Below are positions 50,416 through 57,746 of a stretch of DNA of 57,746 nt, piece after piece; position 1 is the first letter of the stretch, and each line of letters starts with the position of its first letter. The notes under the pieces are model-generated. The model had not been told where the DNA came from, did not search any database, and was given only the letters and a program-made list of their open reading frames with translations. The DNA lies in NCBI GenBank assembly GCA_049999805.1, contig JBNGIO010006370.1, forward strand, positions 59,329-117,074, given 5' to 3'. The DNA is from Folioceros fuciformis. Its lineage: Eukaryota; Anthocerotophyta; Anthocerotopsida; Anthocerotales. The translations under genes and the position numbers were made by a program.

Positions 50416-53043
50416 ATGACTACATTTTGGCAACCGGATCCCTTGTGCGCCCAGCAAATCGGTGGGCTCACAGGGATTCTAGGAGGAGCAGCTCCTGGCA
50501 ACCTCATCATAGGGAGGCAATCGCTGGCGAACAACCGGGCCTGTAGGTGCAGCAGGTTAAGGAGCCCAGCACTTTCAATGAAATGGATCTCTGGGGGATG
50601 TGGTGTCTACCAGGAGCCACAGCAGGAGCAGAAACGGGAAGAGGAAGAGGAACAGGAGAAATTGTGGCGGCATTTTTTTCAGGATCCCAGCATGTGGTGG
50701 GATATCAGGCGAGGTAAGAAGGGCTTTTGCTCGCCTGATTTCCGGCATAAGGGGTCCGGCGAGGTCCTGTGGTTAAACAATGTGTTCAAGCCTGCTTGGG
50801 TGGATGAGCAGCTCGTTTCTTTGGATATGCACACGGCTCATGGCACCTCTCTTTCCAAGTCAAGCTCCCCGAATAAGCCTGAGCCTTGCAGGCTTGCAGG
50901 ATTGGAAATGGGCATTGTAACTGATGTGACAGTGAGCACGTTATGTCAGCAGGGGAAGCTTGGTGCGGCCGTTGGGGCCCTTGAATTTTTGGTTCGGACA
51001 GACTACCCTATTCCACAGTTTCTCTTCTACACTGTGCTGAAATTGTGCGCAGCTAAGAAGGATCTGGTTCTGGGGCGACGAGTTCATGATCTCGTTGTCA
51101 AACTTGGGCACGAGTCAAGTGCATACTTGGGGAACCATATCTTGCGCATGTATGTATCTGGGGGAAGGCTGCAAGAGGCCATGGATGTGTTCACCAGGGT
51201 CGGGAAACCAGATGCCTTCATGTGGTTTTCCATAATCTCCGCATATGTTAAACATGGGAAGCCTAGAGAGGCCATACAACTTTACCATGACATGCGCACA
51301 TCAGGCGTGAAGGCAGATTCTCATGTCTTTGTGGCAGCCCTTCACGCTTGTGCATTTGCTGCGGACTTGGAGTCTGGCAGGAAAGTGCACTCTGATGTGT
51401 TGTACAGTGGCATTCCTCCTGACCTGTTCGTTGGCAACTGCCTGGTGGACATGTATGCCAAATGTGGCGAATTGGACGATGCACGCAGGGTTTTTGACAG
51501 CTTGCCCACGAAAGATGTGGTGACCTGGACGGCCCTAATAGCAGGCTATGCTAATCTTGGGCTGGGCCATGAGGCGCTTGCTCTGTATGAACGCATGGAG
51601 CAGGAGAGCCTGATTGTCGGTAACCATGTCACTTTTGCTCTCCTTCTAAAGGCCTGTGCAAGCGCCGGTGCATTACGAAAGGGCAGGGAGTTGCACTGTG
51701 AGATTGTGGAACGAGGCCAGCTGGATAACATACATGTGGGCACTTGCTTGGTGGATATGTATGCAAAGTGTGGCGAACTGGAAGATGCACGAAGGGTTTT
51801 CGACGACATGCCAACAAAAAATGTGGTGACATGGACAGCCCTGATCGCCGGGTACGCACAGCAAGGGCTTGGGCAAGAGGCGCTGGCTCTGTATGGACGA
51901 ATGGAACAGGAGGGCGTGATTCTGGCTGACCACGTCACCTTCGCTTGCCTGCTGCAGGCCTGTGCAAGTGCTGGTGCCCTACAAAAGGGCAGGCAGCTGC
52001 ACTCGCAGATTCTGAAAAGGGGGAAGCTGGATGACAAGCTTGTTGGAGCTTGCTTGGTGGATATGTATGCAAAGTGTGGTGAAATGGAGGATGCACGCCA
52101 GGTTTTCGACAGCTTGGCCACAAAAAATGTGGTGACATGGACGGCCCTGATTGGCGGGTTCGGTGCTTGCGATGAAGGTCACAACGCATTAGCTTGTTTT
52201 GAGGAGATGCTAGTCGCTGGCATTCAGCCTGACGACGCTACATTTACTTGCCTTTTAGCAGCATGCGGTCACATGGGACTGGTTAATGAGGGTCGCAAGC
52301 ACTTCGATTCCATGCTTGAACAACATGGCGTCAAACCTACTATGGAGCACTACAATTGCATGATTGATCTTCTTGGTCGTGCAGGCCAATTACATGAGGC
52401 AGAGAACATGCTACTATCATGTGAGAGCCAGATGAATATTGTGGGGTTGACGTCTTTGCTCAATGCCTGCAAGAATCATGGAGATGTAGAGAGGGCAGCG
52501 CGGTGTTTTGAGAGTCTCGTGAGATTGCAACCTCACAGTGCATCCCCATATGTACTCATGGCCAATGCCTATGCAGATGCTGGAAGGTGGGCCGATGTAG
52601 ACAGGGTTGAAACACTGAGAATGGCAGCAGGAGCCAATAAGAAACCTGCAGTGGCCGGCATCGAGGTGAAGGAGCAGGTGCACACATTTGTGGTGGGGGA
52701 GAGGACAGATGACATTGCTCTCAAGTTAGAGAGCACTAATGCGCGTCTGAAGCAGGAAGGAGGACACGAACCAAACACAAAGTTGGTGCTGAAGCCACTG
52801 TCTGAGAAGGAAAAGGAGGATGCTCTTTGCGGGCATGCTGAGAAGCTAGCTTTGGCGTTTGGTCTCTTAAACACTCCTAGTGGCATACCTCTGGTGGTAA
52901 CCAAGAATCTGCGCATGTGCAGTGACTGCCACAGCTCCACCGAGATCATGTCCAGGGTTGAAAATAGAGACATTGTCGTGAGGGATGGATACCGTGTGCA
53001 TCGATTCGCAGATGGACGTTGCAGTTGCAAGAATCGACCATGA
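50416..53043 (+). CDS. DYW:KP-class PPR protein with PDF-like module (paralogue of the 42.7-kb gene)
   Basis: 875 aa, intronless, from the first in-frame ATG (MTTFWQPDPLCAQQIGG, close to its neighbour's start). A PDF-like module spans residues 83-133 (LWRHFFQDPSMWWDIR, SPDFRHK, EVLWLNN, PAWV), preceded by an acidic EQ-rich stretch. The PLS array has three fewer triplets than the paralogue. E1/E2 holds KKPAVAGIEVKEQVHTF. The deaminase has HAE at 807-809 and CSDCH at 835-839, and ends CSCKNRP. It is a predicted organelle U-to-C editing factor. Sequence similarity and position point to local duplication with the GDSL gene left between. Confidence 0.94.
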   Translation: MTTFWQPDPLCAQQIGGLTGILGGAAPGNLIIGRQSLANNRACRCSRLRSPALSMKWISGGCGVYQEPQQEQKREEEEEQEKLWRHFFQDPSMWWDIRRGKKGFCSPDFRHKGSGEVLWLNNVFKPAWVDEQLVSLDMHTAHGTSLSKSSSPNKPEPCRLAGLEMGIVTDVTVSTLCQQGKLGAAVGALEFLVRTDYPIPQFLFYTVLKLCAAKKDLVLGRRVHDLVVKLGHESSAYLGNHILRMYVSGGRLQEAMDVFTRVGKPDAFMWFSIISAYVKHGKPREAIQLYHDMRTSGVKADSHVFVAALHACAFAADLESGRKVHSDVLYSGIPPDLFVGNCLVDMYAKCGELDDARRVFDSLPTKDVVTWTALIAGYANLGLGHEALALYERMEQESLIVGNHVTFALLLKACASAGALRKGRELHCEIVERGQLDNIHVGTCLVDMYAKCGELEDARRVFDDMPTKNVVTWTALIAGYAQQGLGQEALALYGRMEQEGVILADHVTFACLLQACASAGALQKGRQLHSQILKRGKLDDKLVGACLVDMYAKCGEMEDARQVFDSLATKNVVTWTALIGGFGACDEGHNALACFEEMLVAGIQPDDATFTCLLAACGHMGLVNEGRKHFDSMLEQHGVKPTMEHYNCMIDLLGRAGQLHEAENMLLSCESQMNIVGLTSLLNACKNHGDVERAARCFESLVRLQPHSASPYVLMANAYADAGRWADVDRVETLRMAAGANKKPAVAGIEVKEQVHTFVVGERTDDIALKLESTNARLKQEGGHEPNTKLVLKPLSEKEKEDALCGHAEKLALAFGLLNTPSGIPLVVTKNLRMCSDCHSSTEIMSRVENRDIVVRDGYRVHRFADGRCSCKNRP

Positions 53044-53857
53044 AATGATGAGGAGGAACTCAGAATTTTGCTCTAGTCCCCTGTAACACACGATTTGTAC
53101 TTCGGTCCTTCAATGTAGGTTCATGACTCGTTACCGGATGGGACCCAGGTAATCGCCATGTCTGCAAAGGCCCGGCTCGTTATTGCCGGGCTGCCCAGAT
53201 TTGCCTGCAAGTTGTGAGTTCGTAAGAGATTGCCCGAGCCATCACCAACAGTCCTATCGTTGTCCATCTCCACGATGATCCCAGGACCGAAAACGAACTT
53301 CCTGACCGCGGCGATTGGTACGTTCAGACAGCCAAGCAATAGGATCAGAGGTTGATGTGACTGGTTCACTTCAGGCAGTCAGGTTAGTCAAGTCCGATAT
53401 TGCTGAGTTGTTAGGTTTCAGACTGCCAGGCAATTTGATGGTGATGCGATTGTTATGAATGAAAGAAAGTTCGGGGTTGGTGTCGGAGGCAAGTCATCCG
53501 TGTCCGGACAGGCGGACAGCCTATGAGAAAGTGTCCGCTGGTAGCTGCTGGGATTGTGGAGGGCTTTGCCAGGCAAGCGCCAGGGTTAGCTGGCTGCCAG
53601 CAAGTCCTGCACTCTCCCTGCTCGACCAGCTTCGTTCCCGCCCCTTGAGGCCCTTAAGGCACCATGGCGGCCTCCCCGAATTCCATGCACAGCTGCTCGC
53701 AGTTCTTCGCTTCCATGCCCTCTCCTTGCTTTTATCACATCTCCTGCTACATTACTTCAGCAACCGCGTCTTTCGCTCCTCTCGCATTCGGCACCTGCCA
53801 TACCAGAGCTGCTCCTCCTCCTTCGCCGGCGGCAAGTCTCACACATTTCGGGAAGAA
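53044..53857 (+). promoter_or_regulatory. PPR 3' flank and EXORDIUM-like upstream region
   Basis: No separate gene is seen. A perfect 7-bp hairpin (GCCCGGC / GCCGGGC) lies at 53,170-53,191. The frame of the EXORDIUM-like gene stays open upstream to 53,459, but that part has no signal peptide or family similarity, so I treat it as leader. Confidence 0.35.
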
Positions 53858-54889
53858 ATGGCGGCGTACGACGTCCCGTGCATCGGCATTATCCTCCTGC
53901 TGGCACTCACGGCGGCACAATCGCAAGCCAGGGTTCCATCCAGCTCCGACGAGCATCCTGGAAGGCGAGAGCTGAAGGCCTTGGTGCCGAAGCAGCCCCT
54001 GGTCCTGGAGTACCATGGCGGGAAGGTGCTCGGGGAAGGCGCTGGCATTAACGTCTACTTCTTGTGGTACGGCGCCTTCTCGAGGGGCCAAAAGAACATC
54101 CTCAACGGTTTCATCAAGTCCATCGAGCTTAGCGGGGGAAGGAACCCAAGCCCAAGCGTGACCAGCTGGTGGAAGCTGACTGCCGGGTACAAGGATAACA
54201 GAGGCAACGCCGTCCCCGCGGCCGTGAAGCTGGCAGGACAGGCAACAGACACTGGCTCCATCGGCAAGAATCTGAAGAGGGCGGACCTGGAATCATTGGT
54301 GCAGCAGGCTCTGGACTCCAAGAAGCTCCCGGTGGACGCGCATGGCCTCTACTTCCTCCTCACCGCAGCCGACATAGCAGTGGAGGACTTCTGCACAAGT
54401 TCGTGCGGCAGACACTCCGTGCTCCAGGGATCCGCCAAGCTCCCCTTTGCCTGGGTGGGGAACTCAGGCATTCAATGCCCCGGGATGTGCGCCTGGCCCT
54501 TCGCCCCCCCGGCCTTCCCCGGCGCCCCCGCCACCGCCCCGGCCAAGGCCCCCAACGGTGACGTCGGCATCGACGGCATGGTGATTAACGTCGCTTCCAT
54601 GCTGGCCGGCGCCAGCACCAATCCCTTCGGCAACGCTTTCTACCAGGGCGACGCCCTGGCGCCCTTGGAAGCTGCCACAGCCTGCACCGGCAACTACGGC
54701 GCCAACTCCTTCCCCGGCTACCCGGCGACCTCCGCACCGACGCCACCACCGGAGGCAACTTCAACGTGTATGGCCACAGGAGGAGACGGTACCTGGTACC
54801 AGCGCTGTGGAATCCTGCCACCTCCACCTGCGCCGTGTCCGCCTAAAGACGCCTTGCCTTTCGGCGACTTTCAACTCCAATTTTGTTAG
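53858..54889 (+). CDS. EXORDIUM-family (phosphate-induced protein 1) secreted protein, 3' frameshift
   Basis: The ATG at 53,858 starts a good signal peptide (MAAYDVPCIGIILLLALTAA). Family blocks follow: LEYHGGKVLGEGAGINVYFL, PSVTSWWKLT, LTAADIAVEDFC, WVGNSGIQCPGMCAWPF, GDVGIDGMVINVASMLAG and NPFGNAFYQGDALAPLEAAT. EXORDIUM proteins are extracellular and promote growth under carbon or brassinosteroid control. At about 54,721 the frame leaves the family pattern: the open frame gives a Pro-rich tail of about 54 residues to 54,889. The other frame gives the expected C-terminus (TGGNFNVYGHRRRRYLVPAL, then NPATSTC), stopping at 54,844-54,846. One missing base (a C in the TACCCGG run) explains this: either a real mutation or an assembly error. 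Confidence 0.9.
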   Translation: MAAYDVPCIGIILLLALTAAQSQARVPSSSDEHPGRRELKALVPKQPLVLEYHGGKVLGEGAGINVYFLWYGAFSRGQKNILNGFIKSIELSGGRNPSPSVTSWWKLTAGYKDNRGNAVPAAVKLAGQATDTGSIGKNLKRADLESLVQQALDSKKLPVDAHGLYFLLTAADIAVEDFCTSSCGRHSVLQGSAKLPFAWVGNSGIQCPGMCAWPFAPPAFPGAPATAPAKAPNGDVGIDGMVINVASMLAGASTNPFGNAFYQGDALAPLEAATACTGNYGANSFPGYPATSAPTPPPEATSTCMATGGDGTWYQRCGILPPPPAPCPPKDALPFGDFQLQFC

Positions 54890-54974
54890 TGGGACGAGAG
54901 TGTAAATGTCCTTTCAGGCACTAGGCCTGCAAAAGGACTATTCTTTTTGTGTACACATTGTGCACGCACTCGTA

Positions 54975-54980
54975 AATAAA
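54975..54980 (+). terminator. Polyadenylation signal AATAAA
   Basis: AATAAA lies 129 bp after the expected EXORDIUM stop codon, a plausible position. Confidence 0.5.
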
Positions 54981-55014
54981 TTGCAGTCTGCTACATATGG
55001 CATGCCAAAGCGGA

Positions 55015-55430
55015 CATTCTCTCACATTTTATAATTTTTTTCTTGACATTCTTTCATATTTTATAACTTTTTTTGGGACATACTCTCACATTTTGTAACT
55101 TTCTTATAGACATTCTCTCACATTTTATAACTTTCTTCTGGACATTCTCTCACATCTTGCAACTTTTGGATATTCTCTCACATCTTATAATTTTCTCAAT
55201 GGACATTCTCTCTTATCTTGTAACTTTCTTCTGGACATCTTGCAACTTTTGGATATTCTCTCACATCTTGTAANNNNNNNNNNNNNNNNNNNNNNNNNNN
55301 NNNNNNNNNNNNNNNNNNNNNNNNNNNNNNNNNNNNNNNNNNNNNNNNNNNNNNNNNNNNNNNNNNNNNNNNNTCTTCTGGACATCTTGCATCTTTTGAA
55401 CATTCTCTCACATTTTGTAACTTTCTTCTT
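55015..55430 (+). repeat. ~34-bp tandem array containing an assembly gap
   Basis: The unit approximates GACATTCTCTCACATTTTGT plus AACTTTCTTCTG, with shortened variants (TTGCAACTTTTGGATATTCT). It occurs on both sides of the gap, so the gap lies inside the array. Confidence 0.9.
55274..55373. other. Assembly gap (100 N)
   Basis: Exactly 100 N, a conventional placeholder, so the true length is unknown. Open frames drawn through it are meaningless. Confidence 0.98.
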
Positions 55431-56800
55431 GAATATCAAGGGATATATGTGCCCTCTTTTTCGAGTTGCGCTTTGGTAAACAAACCAACTTAAAGGGGAC
55501 ATAGCATTCGGAAATAGAAGCACACATGCAGCCTCATGAAGGGGAAAATATATGGGAATATGGATACCGTATATGTATTAATATGTATAAAAAAATCGGG
55601 GGAGGGGGTGGCAGAGGTGGTGGTGTATGTATATGGAAAATGGAAGATAGGAGCACGAGAGATGGGGATAGAGGAGCGAAACACGAGACAGGAGCCTCCG
55701 GAGCAAAGAGGAGATCCAAGCAGCCTCACATGCCAGAGCAAATCAGAAGTGCTGGTTGGGGTGGGATTAGGTGTCGAGGCATTAGCGTTAATCGACGGTG
55801 GCGGGGTTGGATTGCCCAGCAATATTTTTGCCAAGCCTATTACCAAACCTAAATTCAAACCTTCCCAACCCTATGGTCCATACTAGACCTAAACTTTTCC
55901 AGGCTTGGGACCAAACGAACGTATACCCACTCTAATAACCAAACTAATTATTTACCAGTCAATATTTAGAAAAAGAAAATCAAACCATATCATTATTCAC
56001 CCTTTTTAATCAAACAAACCACTACCCCAAACTTTGGAGGTTCACACCATCTAAGGGGACTGGCTAGCCTGATAGTAGTAAAGGCTTCCGCCCATATGGT
56101 TTTCTTCCGTAGCTGAGCCCTCTCTACTCCAACTTTGGCCCCCCAATTGAGGAGGACAAGGAGGACTATATCCTTATCTTGAGCAAGTACCCAAACATGA
56201 GATTATCTGCTAGATGCAAGTCCCCATAGTTTGCTTGAGGGGAAGAGGTTGCCAATGCAGTCACTATAGATTGCAGAAGACCCTCCAAAGCCTCTATTTT
56301 CATGGAACTATGTCATCATCAACCCTTTAGGCTGGATGACAAAGGGATACACAATAGGGTAATAGGCAAGGGCCACATATACTTTCCATGTTGGATTATT
56401 GTATTTTTATCTCCCTTGCTCTTGAAACCACTACTATGATCATGGGCAAGGAGTTTTTGACGCTTATTAATAAATATGCAAAAGTTTCTTGCATTTACAA
56501 GAATAGGCTTCTCCTCCTTTCCTTCCTTCCTAATTCTAGAAGTGCCCCATTCTATCTAAGTTATCTATCTACACTTAAAGCTAAAGTTTATCCTTAATAT
56601 AAAATGATAGAATATTATTTTATCAAAAGAAAAAAATCAAATAATGATACGAAGTAACTACAAAATAAAACTAGTCTTTCTATATAATATTTATTATACA
56701 TATATATATATATATAATTGAATAAATATAGTGTAATTTTTAGGGTTGTGCAGTATATACGACAATGATTTAACAATTAATTATCTTTGTAGCTTACTTA
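55431..56800. other. Intergenic, no gene seen
   Basis: AT-rich DNA with no recognisable coding segment. It includes a (TA)n run at 56,700-56,717. Confidence 0.5.
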
Positions 56801-57232
56801 TTAAGGTCTAATTGGACAAAAATCTGGAAGTTCTGTGGAATATGATAGTTGACAATTAAGTCTTCGGCAAATGGCTCTTCTCCTTCTTTCACAATATATT
56901 CCTAAACACTCTAACCTTGCAATTTCCAAGCAAATAACACATTCGTGAATTTTATCCTCTGTAATAGGTCCTACAGACTTGCATTCAGACGATCCTCTGA
57001 AGTAAAGAGGACTGGTCCATGTCATGCTGTAAGGTTCTCCATGAGCAAAGTATTCTGCCCCTTTTTCCACCAATATCTGAGCACCAGCATTTATCACTCC
57101 AATGTAACGGTCAAGTAACCATAACTTCTCTATCTCAGGGCCACATATGTAATTGCTGTCTTCTGGTGGTAGTTCTGGGGCACATTGTAGGGACCTTATT
57201 TGTAATAGTAACAACACAAAGATAATGATCAT
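56801..57232 (-). CDS. Small secreted Cys-rich protein, possibly Gnk2/DUF26-like
   Basis: 143 aa with a clear signal peptide (MIIIFVLLLLQIRSLQC). It has YICG near the start and ILVEKGAEYFAHG in the middle, then an SECKS..HECVICLEIA segment and a basic CERRRRAICRRLNCQLSYS end. The C..CxxC and final C..CxLxYS spacing recalls the Gnk2 (DUF26) antifungal fold. However, the gap between the first two Cys is 13 residues rather than 8, so the assignment is tentative. The reading frame is intact. Confidence 0.45.
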   Translation of the reverse strand: MIIIFVLLLLQIRSLQCAPELPPEDSNYICGPEIEKLWLLDRYIGVINAGAQILVEKGAEYFAHGEPYSMTWTSPLYFRGSSECKSVGPITEDKIHECVICLEIARLECLGIYCERRRRAICRRLNCQLSYSTELPDFCPIRP

Positions 57233-57746
57233 TGGATAATTTGGGAGCTTAATTTTTCTTCTTATGACACTTTAAAGATTCCAACAAGTAAGGACTCGAT
57301 GTAGCAAAATATAAGAAAATATGTACTTATCAATGCGAGGCGGGGCACAAACTATTATGTTAGGAAAGTATACTCTTGAAGTCGAATTGGCTTGTTTGAT
57401 AAGCCTAGAAAGTTCGAGAAGCAGAAGAAAATGTTCAAATATGAAAACAACACGTCATTGGTGTCTTACAGTAGGAGTCTATTTATGTGTACAAATATCT
57501 TCTCATTAATGCATAAATTATTGATAAACATTGATGAATGTAAGACCCAATTCGTGCTACAAAATGTGCTTGTTGGAACACGAAAGAATAAGATATGCTA
57601 AATGTGATCATATTCTGAAATTGACACAGTTTGGTCAAATTTTAGAATTTTAAAAATTCCATATTCAATTTACACGTATTTCTAGAAAAATGATTTGATG
57701 CACTTGTCACATGTTGTAGTACTGTGGAATTTAACAAAAATTGATG
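57233..57746. other. Right edge, no gene seen
   Basis: AT-rich DNA upstream of the small secreted-protein gene. Only short frames are present, with no recognisable domain. Confidence 0.4.

Noticed and set aside
55185-55523. Open frame running through the N gap
   Set aside because: The frame exists only because unknown bases are not read as stops; the flanks are tandem repeat.

Overview
The window is nuclear DNA of a land plant. Intron-bearing genes with GT..AG junctions sit beside long intronless pentatricopeptide-repeat (PPR) genes and layered LTR retrotransposons. Three PPR proteins carry DYW-type deaminase domains of the variant class called DYW:KP: KPA/IEV in place of the usual PG-box, and C-terminal KGRP, KNRP or GDRH in place of GDYW. 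A fourth has an SWW motif like the DYW:WW class. These classes are known from hornworts, lycophytes and ferns, so I infer a seedless plant, most likely a fern or lycophyte. The species was not determined.

Layout. 1-5.2 kb: a PPR gene on the minus strand that has lost its deaminase, head-to-head with a frameshifted PPR pseudogene on the plus strand. 8.3-12.6 kb: a 14-exon MCTP gene (four C2 domains plus a membrane anchor), preceded by a GC-rich leader. 13-28.6 kb: a transposon graveyard. An old Ty1/Copia element on the minus strand (about 15.6-24.2 kb) is split by a younger, complete 6.27-kb Copia insertion (16,196-22,461) with two 192-bp LTRs and a 5-bp target duplication. To its right lies decayed coiled-coil-coding DNA of another element. 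29.0-31.6 kb: a DYW:KP PPR gene. 32.1-33.7 kb: minisatellites. 34.3-40.4 kb: a 10-exon gene for the plant nuclear-basket FG-nucleoporin NUP1/NUP136. 42.7-46.2 and 50.4-53.0 kb: two paralogous DYW:KP PPR genes flanking a GDSL esterase/lipase gene with a long repetitive Pro-rich tail. 53.9-54.9 kb: an EXORDIUM-family gene with a 3' frameshift. 55.0-55.4 kb: a tandem array holding a 100-N gap. 56.8-57.2 kb: a small secreted Cys-rich protein, possibly Gnk2-like.

The most notable biology is the PPR set. All three DYW:KP proteins begin with a module of about 50 residues resembling the PDF motif of plant organellar single-stranded-DNA-binding (OSB) proteins, followed by PLS-type PPR arrays and the variant deaminase. 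DYW:KP domains have been linked to U-to-C RNA editing in organelles, so these are candidate U-to-C editing factors fused to a nucleic-acid-binding module. One of them has doubled its PPR array by tandem duplication of 102-residue P-L-S triplets.
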